Assembly: GCA_002709045.1 (NCBI GenBank)
Contig: PAPJ01000008.1
Coordinates: forward strand, 124,001 to 188,000
Origin: Planctomycetaceae bacterium
Lineage (GTDB): Bacteria; Planctomycetota; Planctomycetia; Pirellulales; Pirellulaceae
Direction: 5' to 3'
DNA length: 64,000 bases
Every line of letters starts with the position of its first letter. The first letter of the stretch is position 1. The position numbers and the translations under genes are program-made. The notes beneath the pieces are model-generated. The model had not been told where the DNA came from. It saw only the letters and a program-made list of their open reading frames with translations, and ran no database searches. Positions 45,278 through 54,407 of this stretch are shown one piece after another.

Positions 45278-47895
45278 TTGTCTTTGAGCGAACTCTGCCA
45301 TTTCTGAATTAGCATAATGGCCTGCAGTGGGGTGAGATTGTTAAGGTCCGCTTCCCGAATATCCTCTAACAAAGGGTGCTCCTGCCCGCCAAACAAAGAC
45401 ATTTGCATGTTGCTTGCCTGGCTTTTGCCTGGGATCACAATTTCACCACCTCCATGTGATGCTTCAAGCTGCCCCAGAATCTCCTGAGCACGTTGGTTGA
45501 CCGAACGTGGAACACCAGCCAGTTTGGCAACATGAATTCCATAACTTTTATCTGCACAACCCTCAACGATTTTATGCAGAAAGACCACATTATCCTCCCA
45601 CTCTTTAACTGACACATTGAAGTTCTCCAAACGCTCAAGTGTCAGGGAAAGATCTGTCAACTCATGGTAATGCGTTGCAAACAATGTTCTGGCCTGCAAC
45701 TTTTCGTGAATAAATTCAACAATAGACCATGCCAATGAGACACCATCGTAGGTACTCGTTCCACGTCCGATTTCATCCAGAATAATCAAACTTCGTTTAG
45801 TGGCGGTATTCAGAATTCGGGCAGTCTCAGTCATTTCGACCATAAAAGTGGACTGACCACGTGACAGTTCATCACTGGCTCCCACTCTGGCAAAAATACG
45901 GTCCGCAATTCCAATCACAGCTGAAGTGGCGGGAACAAAGCTTCCGACCTGAGCCAACAACGTGATCAATGCAACCTGCCGAATATAAGTCCTCTTACCA
46001 GCCATGTTTGGTCCGGTAATCAACAATAAATTCTTTTCACGATGATCTGCGACCGTATCATTGGGAACAAAGGTTCCATCCGGTTCAGTGATATCCAATA
46101 CGGGGTGTCGGCCTTCACGAATTTCCAACACGGGATCTTCCTGGATGACTGGCCTGCAGTATCCACGAATTACCGCCAATTCTGACAACGACTGCAGAAC
46201 ATCCAACGTAGCCAGTTGATCGGTGGTCCGTTTGAGTCGTGCCTGCGCTGCATGCACCTGCTCACGTAGTTCGAGAAACAGCTCATACTCAAGCGCCTTG
46301 GCTTTATCATCGCTACTAAGTACTTCCTCCTCGTACTCTTTGAGTTCCGGAGTAATATAACGCTCGGCATTCTTTAATGTCTGCTTACGAATGTACTCAT
46401 CCGGTGCTTTATCTTTATTAGCATTACTTAATTCGAGATAATAGCCAAACACTTTGTTGAAGCCAACCTTTAGGTTAGACACCCCAATACGCTCGGCTTC
46501 GCGAGCCTGATACTCAGCGATCCACTGTTTTCCACCTGCAGCCAGCTTTCGCAATTCATCCAACGGTTGATGATAGCCATCACGAATCAGTCCACCGTCA
46601 CGTGCCAGTAAAGGACATTCCTCAACCAACGCCGATTCGAGGGCTTCCGATAATTCCGGACATAAATCAATTGCATCATAAGCGCGTTTTAGCAGAGCAC
46701 TCTGGCGACTATTGACCGCTTCCTTTAATGGGGGCAATTGCCGTAATGTCTTTCCGATATGAGCAAGGTCTCGTGGGCTGGCTCGACCCGTGGAAACTCT
46801 GGCCAGCAAACGTTCGACATCATAGACCTGCCGAAGCTCTTCACGCAGTATATCTCTGAGCCTGTTCTCTTTGGTCAGTTCCTGCACACTATCATGACGA
46901 CATTCGATATCCTGCTTATCTGTTAGCGGATTGGAGATCCAGTGGGCAAGCAATCGCGATCCCATGGCTGTTACAGTCCGATCAATAACCGATAGTAATG
47001 ATCCATCACGCCGACCATCGCGCAGTGTCTTTGTGATCTCCAAACTACGTCTGGTCGCTTCATCGATTTCCAGAGTGCTACCGGTGCGATACGGTAATAA
47101 TCTTTCAAAGTGGTCCAGTGAACTCTTTTGAGTTTCAGTCAGATAGTCCAGCAAAGCACCTGCCGCCCTGATTGCGGAACTGTCATCATCAGTAAAGCCG
47201 AAGCCGTCGAGATGTTTGGTTTCAAATTGCTTTGAAAGAGCCGTCTTAGCATTCTCCAACGCAAAGGCCCAGCCAGGTCGCCGAGTCAGCATAAACTGAT
47301 CCGTTAAATATTCAGGAACATACTCTGCTTCTTCATCAACAAGAACTTCTGCCGGACCGATTCGGACAAGCTGGTCTGCCAGTTCTGACATCCGAAAAAC
47401 TGACGCTTGAAAATGTCCGGTCGACAGATCTGCCCAGGCAAAGCCAATTCTCCGATCTTCGGGATCTTCTATGAGCTTATCTCTGACGCCACCCTGCTGT
47501 ACATCCTGAACCAGCGCCAACAAGTAGTTACTTTCTCTGGGATCCAACATAGCGTCGTCAGTCAGTGTACCTGGCGACACAATACGCGCGATCTCTCGTT
47601 TAACCAGGCCTTTGGCTTCCTGGGGGTCCTGTACCTGCTCACAAACAGCAGCCCGAAACCCTGCATTGATCAACCGGCTCAGATAGGGCTCAAGCTGGTG
47701 ATGAGGAAAACCGGCCATCGGAATGGGATTTTCCCCTTTATCACGACTGGTCAGTGAGAGCCCGAGTTCCCGGGAGGCAATACGCGCATCTTCATGAAAC
47801 AGTTCATAGAAGTCTCCCATGCGAAAAAGCAACAAAGCATCACCTGCGATTGCTTTGGCTTCATCATACTGCTGCATCATCGGTGTCTTAGCCAT
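45274..47895 (-). CDS. mutS: DNA mismatch repair protein MutS with altered Walker A motif
   Basis: An 873-residue MutS that recognises mismatches and starts repair with MutL. The mismatch-binding Phe-x-Glu motif is present in MGDFYELF. Connector, core, lever and clamp domains follow, and the ATPase domain has Walker B as LIILDEIGRGTSTYDG. The Walker A motif reads GPNMAGKRT: residue 635, normally Ser after the Lys, is Arg (codon AGG, bases 45991-45993). That Ser coordinates the magnesium of ATP, so the enzyme might be ATPase-deficient, or the base call might be wrong; AGG is one base from the usual AGT/AGC Ser codons. The rest is normal in length and shape. It is the last gene of the run starting at hflX. 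Confidence 0.95.
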   Translation of the reverse strand: MAKTPMMQQYDEAKAIAGDALLLFRMGDFYELFHEDARIASRELGLSLTSRDKGENPIPMAGFPHHQLEPYLSRLINAGFRAAVCEQVQDPQEAKGLVKREIARIVSPGTLTDDAMLDPRESNYLLALVQDVQQGGVRDKLIEDPEDRRIGFAWADLSTGHFQASVFRMSELADQLVRIGPAEVLVDEEAEYVPEYLTDQFMLTRRPGWAFALENAKTALSKQFETKHLDGFGFTDDDSSAIRAAGALLDYLTETQKSSLDHFERLLPYRTGSTLEIDEATRRSLEITKTLRDGRRDGSLLSVIDRTVTAMGSRLLAHWISNPLTDKQDIECRHDSVQELTKENRLRDILREELRQVYDVERLLARVSTGRASPRDLAHIGKTLRQLPPLKEAVNSRQSALLKRAYDAIDLCPELSEALESALVEECPLLARDGGLIRDGYHQPLDELRKLAAGGKQWIAEYQAREAERIGVSNLKVGFNKVFGYYLELSNANKDKAPDEYIRKQTLKNAERYITPELKEYEEEVLSSDDKAKALEYELFLELREQVHAAQARLKRTTDQLATLDVLQSLSELAVIRGYCRPVIQEDPVLEIREGRHPVLDITEPDGTFVPNDTVADHREKNLLLITGPNMAGKRTYIRQVALITLLAQVGSFVPATSAVIGIADRIFARVGASDELSRGQSTFMVEMTETARILNTATKRSLIILDEIGRGTSTYDGVSLAWSIVEFIHEKLQARTLFATHYHELTDLSLTLERLENFNVSVKEWEDNVVFLHKIVEGCADKSYGIHVAKLAGVPRSVNQRAQEILGQLEASHGGGEIVIPGKSQASNMQMSLFGGQEHPLLEDIREADLNNLTPLQAIMLIQKWQSSLKDN

Positions 47896-47962
47896 AGCAG
47901 CAAATTTTACCTATTACGAAGTATTTTTCCATCATACGTAAGCGAAAACAGCTCCCTGAAAG

Positions 47963-48469
47963 TCACTCAGACGCCATCTCATCTCCGTTAAGTTTTACAA
48001 CTCCCCATTGACCTTCATTTTCATCGACACCAATCTCAAGTTCTTCGATTTGTGTGACTCCTTTGGCAGTCAGACGTTCGAGCAATTCAGTGGCAATATA
48101 ATCAGCGAGCAATTCAGCAGTCGTATTGGAAACTGGTAATAATACACAATCATTCAATGGGAATATCCAGCGACGATCCTCAAATGTGACAAGCACTTCC
48201 CTTTCATCAGCGGTGACTTTGATTTGCTCATGATTCATCGGTAAAAGTACGTGATGGTCTAATCCCTCTGTAATTTTCTTTAGTGTGTCACGCAAAGCAA
48301 TAAAGTCGATGACATACTGATTTTCATCAAGCGGGGCCATAACTTCTGCATACACACGATAGTTATGGCCATGAATACGCTCGCAAATATTACCTGCGAA
48401 TGTAATAAAGTGCGCAGCACTAAATATCAGGTGCTCTTTCTCTAACTTCACGCGATAGTTCTTTGCCAT
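47963..48469 (-). CDS. 6-pyruvoyl tetrahydropterin synthase / 6-carboxytetrahydropterin synthase family (QueD-like)
   Basis: A 168-residue PTPS-family protein from ATG 48469 (MAKNYRVKLEKEHL). The zinc-binding histidines lie in FSAAHF and RIHGHNYRV, and the catalytic-region Cys in GNICERIHGHNY. A second conserved part reads YVIDFIALRDTLKKITEGLDHHVLLP. Such proteins convert 7,8-dihydroneopterin triphosphate, either for queuosine or for pterins. A PTPS-like gene is also a regular part of H4MPT gene islands in methylotrophs. It lies 10 bases after the CitG-like gene, which supports the pterin role. The longer frame to 48496 is not needed. Confidence 0.82.
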   Translation of the reverse strand: MAKNYRVKLEKEHLIFSAAHFITFAGNICERIHGHNYRVYAEVMAPLDENQYVIDFIALRDTLKKITEGLDHHVLLPMNHEQIKVTADEREVLVTFEDRRWIFPLNDCVLLPVSNTTAELLADYIATELLERLTAKGVTQIEELEIGVDENEGQWGVVKLNGDEMASE

Positions 48470-48479
48470 GATTAACGCC

Positions 48480-49337
48480 TTATCTCTGAAAATCAACAGG
48501 TGGTTCCAACCATCCTTCTATTAAGCCTACAAGAAGTGCTGCGCCGATGATATCCGCCGTCGTGCCGGGATTGCGGCGATGACCATCTGTACGCAACCAA
48601 AAGTCCAAGTCTGCCAAAGCTGTAACATAAGCTTCCTCACCACTGACCAGCTGTTCAAGCACAGCTGCTGCGCGCGAAGATGCTTCCTGTGCCACCTCTT
48701 TTCCGCATTTTCTGGCAATCAAACTATCCGGGTAAATACTCATTAGTTCTACGTGTGTTCGCACAATAGCATCAACCTGTGAAAGCCCGGCTAGCTGATA
48801 CTCCCGCAACTTGGGTGCTGCCACTGAAAGCACATCATGAAAACCATTAACATATTGTGCGGCAATTAAATCACGTTCTTTTGCATGTTCCATGGCATCA
48901 AGTAATGAGGTCGGGGCTTGTTCTGCCAGATCCATGTCATCAACCTCTCCCAAACCACCGGGCTGAGCTTTACTGATCGCCCGATAGACGCGGTCGGCGT
49001 CCTGCGAGTCAAGCACGGAAAACATTTCCTGTATTCCCGCGGCATTAAGGGGCATCGCTTTGGCCAGTGGAGCCATCAAAAGAATCAGTCCCAGATTTGT
49101 GTTTGTGGCAACAACCGTCTGCGTTGCTTCGACGGCTAAGAAGATTAATTCGCCCAGCCTCAGTTCATCATACCGATCAAAAACAGGCCCAATTGCAGCA
49201 GCACTTTGAATGAAGTCATAAAATGTTAAATCTTCAAAATCTGCTCCCCGATGTACATTCCCCGGCTTTGGAGCAGATACTTCAAGCATACAGGCTAATG
49301 TTACTTTTTGGCCAAGTGTCAGGTTCTCATAACTCAT
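48480..49337 (-). CDS. Triphosphoribosyl-dephospho-CoA synthase-like (CitG-like) protein
   Basis: A 285-residue CitG/MdcB-family protein. The signature LEVSAPKPGNVHRGADFEDLTFYDFI is clear, as are NTNLGLILLMAPLAKA and HRRNPGTTADIIGAALLVGL. Classic CitG makes the prosthetic-group precursor of citrate or malonate lyase, but no lyase gene is in the window. A CitG-like protein (orf5 in methylotroph islands, as I recall) co-occurs with H4MPT genes and is thought to be needed for the cofactor. Here it overlaps the hydrolase by 4 bases upstream and lies 10 bases before the PTPS-like gene. Confidence 0.82.
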   Translation of the reverse strand: MSYENLTLGQKVTLACMLEVSAPKPGNVHRGADFEDLTFYDFIQSAAAIGPVFDRYDELRLGELIFLAVEATQTVVATNTNLGLILLMAPLAKAMPLNAAGIQEMFSVLDSQDADRVYRAISKAQPGGLGEVDDMDLAEQAPTSLLDAMEHAKERDLIAAQYVNGFHDVLSVAAPKLREYQLAGLSQVDAIVRTHVELMSIYPDSLIARKCGKEVAQEASSRAAAVLEQLVSGEEAYVTALADLDFWLRTDGHRRNPGTTADIIGAALLVGLIEGWLEPPVDFQR

Positions 49338-50209
49338 GCCAGTCGCCCCAGAAATGTCTGAACACCTGCAATTACCTGATCAGGTGCATCCTCCAATACA
49401 TAGTGACCTGCATCTTCAATTTCCAGACTGGATGCAGCCGGAAAGTATTCTTTGAACTTTGCCAGACAAGTTGTGTTAAAACACCAATCTTTCATGCCCC
49501 AAACGATTTGAACTGGCTTCTGAGCTAGCTTTGTCAGACCAGTCTCGACACCCAATAACGTCTCGTGACTACGATGGCTTTTAGAGAATGGTATATCCTT
49601 CACAAAGCCATTGACTGCGACCCGATTGTCCCAGTTGTCATAAGGGGCAAGTAGTCCGTCACGTGCCACATCCGACAGTCGATTGCGATACATTGCCATC
49701 GACAGCGCCGGCCGTGCAAACAAATTCAATGCACGAATCGCAAAAGTTCCCAATAAGGGAGCGCGTAACGAATAGATACGCCAGGGAATATAAGGGGGGG
49801 GGAAGGCACCCGTATTAAGAATCGTTAAACTTTTCACACGATCTGCAATCTGAGATGCAACTCCCAAACCAATCGCGCCTCCCCAGTCATGCACCACGAA
49901 ATGTATTGCTGATAAATCGAGCGATTCAATCAGCGACAACAGGTTTTGAATGTGCTGCTCCAAACAGTAATCAAATTGCTGAGGTTTATCACTCAAGCCG
50001 CAACCAATGTGGTCTATCGCCACTGCCCGATAAGTCCCGCTGAGAGCCTGGATCAGGTGTCGGTAATAAAACGACCAGGTCGGATTACCATGTATCATAA
50101 TGACAGGCTCACCAGCGCCGACATCGACAAAATGCATCCGATTACCATCCGCCAATTTATGCCACCGGGATTCGAATGGATATTCCTTTCTCCAGATTTC
50201 CTTAGCCAC
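49334..50209 (-). CDS. Alpha/beta hydrolase, haloalkane dehalogenase/epoxide hydrolase type
   Basis: A 291-residue alpha/beta hydrolase. The nucleophile elbow is VVHDWGGAIG with Asp108 rather than Ser, the arrangement used by haloalkane dehalogenases and epoxide hydrolases. HGNPTWSFYYRHL carries the oxyanion-hole HGNP and a halide-site-like Asn/Trp pair, and the C-terminal His is in EDAGHYVLEDAPDQ. The substrate is not readable. It is co-directional in a tight run (SDR 4 bases upstream, CitG-like overlapping downstream), so it may act on the same metabolites. Confidence 0.85.
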   Translation of the reverse strand: MAKEIWRKEYPFESRWHKLADGNRMHFVDVGAGEPVIMIHGNPTWSFYYRHLIQALSGTYRAVAIDHIGCGLSDKPQQFDYCLEQHIQNLLSLIESLDLSAIHFVVHDWGGAIGLGVASQIADRVKSLTILNTGAFPPPYIPWRIYSLRAPLLGTFAIRALNLFARPALSMAMYRNRLSDVARDGLLAPYDNWDNRVAVNGFVKDIPFSKSHRSHETLLGVETGLTKLAQKPVQIVWGMKDWCFNTTCLAKFKEYFPAASSLEIEDAGHYVLEDAPDQVIAGVQTFLGRLA

Positions 50210-50213
50210 TGCG

Positions 50214-51020
50214 TTAATCCTCCGACTCTGAAATTAATCGGTGTCGATACCAGCGAAGCAGTAATCTAGAAAGCATCGCCGGCATGAATCGATCGGCGAT
50301 TACCAAACACCGGCCAGCCCATGACAATAACACTTCACGTTTACCCTTTTCGATAGCTTTAAGCGCATGAGAGGCGACTTTATCAGCTGACATCCCTTTG
50401 GTTTGTTTACTGGCTCCGGAAATCACAGACGCAAAAAACTCACTTCGAGTCGTACTGGGACTTACCAGCACAACATCAATCCCTTCCAACGCCAACTCGA
50501 TTCTCAATGCATCTGAAAAGCCATGCATCGCAAACTTACTTGCACAGTATTCACTTTTAGCCGGCATGGCAGTATGACCAAGCACCGATGCCACATTACA
50601 GATAACTGGTGAACGGCTGCATCTTAAATGTTGCAAAGAAAGACGGATTAATCCCAACGCTGCGAAAAAATTAACTTCCATCACCTTTCGCAGAGTCGCC
50701 TCATCAGACTCAGCAAAAGGCCTAATACTTCCAACACCTGCGTTATTGACGAGAACGTCTAACACTCCGTTCCAGTGCTCCTCAATCCAATCTGACACCG
50801 ACTGCCGATACTCCTCTGAAGTCACATCTCCAGTCAGATATAGCAACGACCCGTCTGCTTCGGCCAACTCACTTTGCAGTTCCAACAGTCGCTCTTCACG
50901 TCGCGCAAGTGCCAGAACATGATTCCCGCCCTGCACCAACTGGCTGGCCATCGCACGGCCAATCCCACTGGATGCTCCGGTGACAACCACTCGTTGTCCG
51001 CTGAGTTTACGAGACCCCAT
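50214..51020 (-). CDS. Classical short-chain dehydrogenase/reductase
   Basis: A 268-residue SDR with complete motifs: TGASSGIG cofactor loop, NNAG, the catalytic Ser in CNVASVLG and YCASK. The C-terminus has an unusual hydrophobic tail (LSWAGRCLVIADRFMPAMLSRLLLRWYRH) that may associate with the membrane, as seen in lipid- or retinol-type SDRs. It sits 10 bases after hflX and 4 bases before the hydrolase. The substrate is unknown. Confidence 0.88.
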   Translation of the reverse strand: MGSRKLSGQRVVVTGASSGIGRAMASQLVQGGNHVLALARREERLLELQSELAEADGSLLYLTGDVTSEEYRQSVSDWIEEHWNGVLDVLVNNAGVGSIRPFAESDEATLRKVMEVNFFAALGLIRLSLQHLRCSRSPVICNVASVLGHTAMPAKSEYCASKFAMHGFSDALRIELALEGIDVVLVSPSTTRSEFFASVISGASKQTKGMSADKVASHALKAIEKGKREVLLSWAGRCLVIADRFMPAMLSRLLLRWYRHRLISESED

Positions 51021-51030
51021 ACGGCGTTCC

Positions 51031-52359
51031 CTATTCTATTGTCCTGGTAACCGATTCACGTTCCGCAACGAACTCATTGCGTAGTTTCACAGTTGCCTGG
51101 CTACGATCAATTTGGCCGGCATATTTTTCCGGCAAACGACAATGAATCACCACTTTCGTTTCAGAATAGCGTGTCGAAAGAATTTCTCCGCGGGCTGCGA
51201 TAAATGCCATTAGCCTGCCGTTTCCGACACCAGTTTCAACCATTAAATCCAGAAAGGAACGACTTAAAGCATCACTAACCGCCATGGACAGACTCTCAAA
51301 TCCTTCCCGTGTGACAGCACTGATTGCGACTGCATTAGGGTAACGATTAAGAATCAAATCAAGTTGATGAGTATCTTGAATCTGGTCAACTTTATTAATC
51401 ACCAGCAGCGTATCTTTTTCCTCAATCCCAATTTCTTCTAACACTTCATAAACCGAGCGGATCTGTTGATAAACAGCGGCGTTTGAACCGTCAGCAATAT
51501 GCAGCAGCAAATCTGCCTGATGAGCTTCCTCCAGTGTTGCTTTAAATGAAGCAATTAGTCGGTGAGGTAGATTCTTTATAAATCCTACTGTGTCGCTTAG
51601 CAGCACCGGCCCCCAGTTTGGCAGTTGCCAACGACGCGTACGAGTATCCAGAGTTGCAAATAGTTTGTCTTCGGCCAGCACGTTGGCATCCGTAAGTGCA
51701 TTCATCAAAGTCGATTTGCCTGCATTGGTGTAGCCCACCAGCGAAACTGTCATTACGTCACTACGTGAAGCCACGAGTCGTTCTTTACGTTTTTCAATGA
51801 CCTTCAATTCCTTTCGCAGGTCACTAATCCGTTTTTCAACCAGTCGCCGATCAACCTCCAACTGCTTCTCGCCAGGGCCTCGCATACCAACTCCCATTTT
51901 GACTCGATCAAGGTGAGTCCACATTCGTTTAAGACGAGGCAGAGAATATTCAAGCTGGGCCAGTTCAACAGCCAACCGGGATTCGAGTGTCTGAGCGTTG
52001 GAAGCGAAAATATCAAGAATCAACTCAGTGCGGTCAATCACTTTGGCTTTGACTGCTTTTTCAAGATTTCTGGTTTGTGCGGGACTTAAATCGTTATCAA
52101 ATATGACCACTTCAGCATCGTGGTGTTCCACCAAGGCAGTCAGTTCTTCAACTTTTCCCTTACCGAAAGCCGTTGCAGCGTGCAGGGACTGTCTACGCTG
52201 AATGATTCCTGATTTTATAACGGTTCCAGCAGTCGTAGCTAAACGCTCACACTCTTCCAGCGGATCTTCATCAACGTCGATTATTTCATGATGCGTAATG
52301 ATGCGCGCAAGTACAGCCTTTTCTTTCGCTAAACTTTGCTTACGTTCCAGCTCCTGCAC
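51031..52359 (-). CDS. hflX: GTPase HflX
   Basis: A 442-residue ribosome-associated GTPase that splits or rescues stalled 70S ribosomes. The HflX N-terminal domain is present (SGIIQRRQSLHAATAFGKGKVEEL, VIFDNDLSPAQTRNLEKAVKAKVIDRTELIL), then the linker helix with RVKMGVGMRGPGEKQLEVDRRLV, and the G domain with Walker A GYTNAGKSTLMNAL, the DTVGFIKNLP switch II and NKVD. It is the first of a run of six minus-strand genes that ends with mutS, with all internal gaps small; only the gap to mutS reaches 67 bases. Confidence 0.95.
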   Translation of the reverse strand: MQELERKQSLAKEKAVLARIITHHEIIDVDEDPLEECERLATTAGTVIKSGIIQRRQSLHAATAFGKGKVEELTALVEHHDAEVVIFDNDLSPAQTRNLEKAVKAKVIDRTELILDIFASNAQTLESRLAVELAQLEYSLPRLKRMWTHLDRVKMGVGMRGPGEKQLEVDRRLVEKRISDLRKELKVIEKRKERLVASRSDVMTVSLVGYTNAGKSTLMNALTDANVLAEDKLFATLDTRTRRWQLPNWGPVLLSDTVGFIKNLPHRLIASFKATLEEAHQADLLLHIADGSNAAVYQQIRSVYEVLEEIGIEEKDTLLVINKVDQIQDTHQLDLILNRYPNAVAISAVTREGFESLSMAVSDALSRSFLDLMVETGVGNGRLMAFIAARGEILSTRYSETKVVIHCRLPEKYAGQIDRSQATVKLRNEFVAERESVTRTIE

Positions 52360-52462
52360 CGTGAAAACAAACTCCCGATCGTCTTATTGAAGGTCAATAT
52401 CAGTGATTATATCCCACTGTGGCAACGGAACCTATGAGGGCGACATTCGGATTCACCACTTA

Positions 52463-53059
52463 TTATCCGAACCGTAGCCAATCGGGAATACTTTGTCTAA
52501 AATTCGATTCAAGGTCACGTTGCAACTGGACATCTGTCAACTTATCTGATTTCAAGACATTCTTTTTATCTTCATCACACCACTGCAAAAACTGCTGTTC
52601 ACATAAAGGTGCTGAGCTGCTGTATTTTTCGGCCTGCTCAATATCAGCCCAGAAGTATGTTCGTTCACCGGTTTCCACGCAAGCAAACACCCGGCCTAAC
52701 AAAAAACTATGACAGGAAGCCAAAACCGGTATGTCCGGGAACGTAGTTTCGAGTTCGCAGCTAGCCAGCTTGTCACGTTCACGGCCAGAATCGCGGCAAA
52801 AATTCCAGGCAACATCCGATTGATCTGAATTCAATAAATGGACAACAAGTTGACCGGAGTTTCTTACTAATTCAGTCGTATAGTGATTAGGCGCGAGACC
52901 AGCTAAAATCACCGGTCTGGCAGGATCCAGAGATGCCTGTGATACCCAGGTTGCCAAAAGCCCACCACGATGCTCGCTGTCGGCAGCGGTCACCACCCAT
53001 AGCTCACGATTCAAACTACGAAAAATATCTTCCGCTTTCCCGGCTGCCAATTCCATCAC
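52463..53059 (-). CDS. Flavin reductase-like FMN-binding protein
   Basis: A 198-residue split-barrel flavin protein. LWVVTAADSEHRGGLLATWVSQASLDPARPVILAGLAPNHYT is the usual flavin-reductase opening with FMN contacts, followed by LVVHLLNSDQSDVAWNFC. The second half (TYFWADIEQAEKYSSSAPL) is a lid region typical of a planctomycete/cyanobacterial subset. The GTG at 53059 has GAGGA six bases upstream; ATG 53056 is a close alternative. Divergent from the sugar isomerase-like gene. It probably reduces or binds flavin; the partner is unknown. Confidence 0.85.
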   Translation of the reverse strand: MMELAAGKAEDIFRSLNRELWVVTAADSEHRGGLLATWVSQASLDPARPVILAGLAPNHYTTELVRNSGQLVVHLLNSDQSDVAWNFCRDSGRERDKLASCELETTFPDIPVLASCHSFLLGRVFACVETGERTYFWADIEQAEKYSSSAPLCEQQFLQWCDEDKKNVLKSDKLTDVQLQRDLESNFRQSIPDWLRFG

Positions 53060-53241
53060 CAGAAATCCTCATTTAAATCCAATCCGTCTTTAAGCTCGGA
53101 ATCACTCTACGAGCTCCCTCCAATTGCCCAGTCTAACACCCCGAATTATACTAAGCTACTTGCAGCCAATGCCTTAACTACAGTCCTATAATTTAGATTC
53201 AATTGAATCAAAAGTAATTAACCACTTAAAGGAAATAACCG

Positions 53242-54153
53242 ATGCCCTTGCAACCAACACGACGTGACTTTATGAAGTCAGCTACTGCTGCTACGGTAGC
53301 TACAGCAGTCATTCCAGCTATTGCTGATGAAAAGAAAAAAAAGAAGCCACTCTTTAAACTGTCTTTGGCTCAATGGTCTCTGCACCGGGCAATCTTTGGT
53401 GGAAAAATTAAAAACGAAGACTTCGCCAAAGTTACCAAAGAAGAATTCAACATTAGCTGCATAGAGTACGTAAATCAGTTCTTCAAAGACAAAGCCGAAA
53501 ACATGGACTATCTGAAAGATCTGAAAAAACGAGCTGATGATCTGGGAGTGAAAACCAATTTGATTATGTGCGATGGAGAAGGACGTTTAGGAGATCCTGA
53601 TAACGCTAAACGAACTCAAGCCGTGGAAAATCACTATAAATGGGTTCAGGCAGCAAAGTTTCTGGGAGGCCATAGTATCCGCGTAAATGCAGCTTCTGCC
53701 GGTGAATACAACGAACAACTGGAATTGGCAGCCGATGGGCTGAGCCGCATCAGTGAGTTTGCTGCTAAACATGACATGAATGTTATCGTGGAAAACCATG
53801 GCGGCTTGTCATCCAACGGTGAATGGCTTTCAGCCGTTATGAAAAAGGTCGGCATGAAAAATTGTGGTACGCTGCCAGACTTTGGTAATTTCCATGACTA
53901 TGATCGTTATAAAGGCGTCGAAGAAACAATGCCTTTCGCCAAAGCTGTAAGTGCTAAAAGCCATAACTTTGACGACAACGGAAACGAAACCAAAACGGAT
54001 TACATCAAAATGATGAAAATCGTTCTCAAACATGGTTACAACGGATTTGTTGGAATCGAATATGAAGGGCGCGAAAAACCTGAAATGGAAGGAATCAAAC
54101 TAACTAAACGGCTACTAGTAAATGTTCGTAAGCAACTGTCAGAATCAGCCTAG
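53242..54153 (+). CDS. Tat-exported sugar phosphate isomerase/epimerase-like protein
   Basis: A 303-residue TIM-barrel protein of the AP endonuclease 2/xylose isomerase-like family. The Tat signal is TRRDFMKSATAATVATAVIPAIA, followed by a run of lysines. Barrel features include FKLSLAQWSLHRAIFGGKI, VIVENHGGLSS, TLPDFGNFHDYDRYKG, AKSHNFDDNGNETKTDY and GFVGIEYEG, which supply the metal-binding Glu, Asp and His residues. Planctomycetes carry many such exported isomerases, presumably acting on sugars released outside the cell. Its promoter lies in 53060-53241, and AAAGGA at 53228-53233 is a good binding site. It ends before a clear terminator. Confidence 0.9.
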   Translation: MPLQPTRRDFMKSATAATVATAVIPAIADEKKKKKPLFKLSLAQWSLHRAIFGGKIKNEDFAKVTKEEFNISCIEYVNQFFKDKAENMDYLKDLKKRADDLGVKTNLIMCDGEGRLGDPDNAKRTQAVENHYKWVQAAKFLGGHSIRVNAASAGEYNEQLELAADGLSRISEFAAKHDMNVIVENHGGLSSNGEWLSAVMKKVGMKNCGTLPDFGNFHDYDRYKGVEETMPFAKAVSAKSHNFDDNGNETKTDYIKMMKIVLKHGYNGFVGIEYEGREKPEMEGIKLTKRLLVNVRKQLSESA

Positions 54154-54180
54154 CCAACTCTGTTAAATTTAAAGCAATCC

Positions 54181-54214
54181 AAGCCCGTGGTTTCCTAGAA
54201 ATCCACGGGCTTTT
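54181..54214 (+). terminator. Rho-independent terminator after the isomerase-like gene
   Basis: Perfect 10-base stem AAGCCCGTGG (54181-54190) and CCACGGGCTT (54203-54212) around a 12-base loop, followed by TTTT. It begins 27 bases after the stop of the Tat-exported isomerase gene. Confidence 0.85.
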
Positions 54215-54351
54215 GTATGTAAGGAACAATAAAAAAACGAAACCTCCAAAACAAAACGCTAGCATTTAACTAAACACCCTGCAAAAACAGGACGATTCAA
54301 CTACAAATCATACAGATAGGACACTTAGTATATGCGACAAACTCACCTGCC

Positions 54352-54407
54352 TATTTTTTAGGCAGCGCAAAACAGCTTTCGACCCTCAAAGCATTGCCTA
54401 AAAAATA
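54352..54407. repeat. Perfect 13-base inverted repeat in a 434-base non-coding gap
   Basis: TATTTTTTAGGCA at 54352-54364 and its exact reverse complement TGCCTAAAAAATA at 54395-54407, with 30 bases between them. The surrounding stretch 54215-54580 holds no convincing open frame, no RNA I recognise and no transposase remnant. The repeat could be ends of a very small decayed mobile element, a regulator site, or part of a small RNA that ends in a T-rich stem. Confidence 0.5.

Noticed and set aside
48480..49337. CitG-like gene as part of a citrate or malonate lyase pathway
   Set aside because: No lyase subunit or acyl carrier protein gene is in the window; the pterin-linked neighbour argues for the H4MPT role instead.
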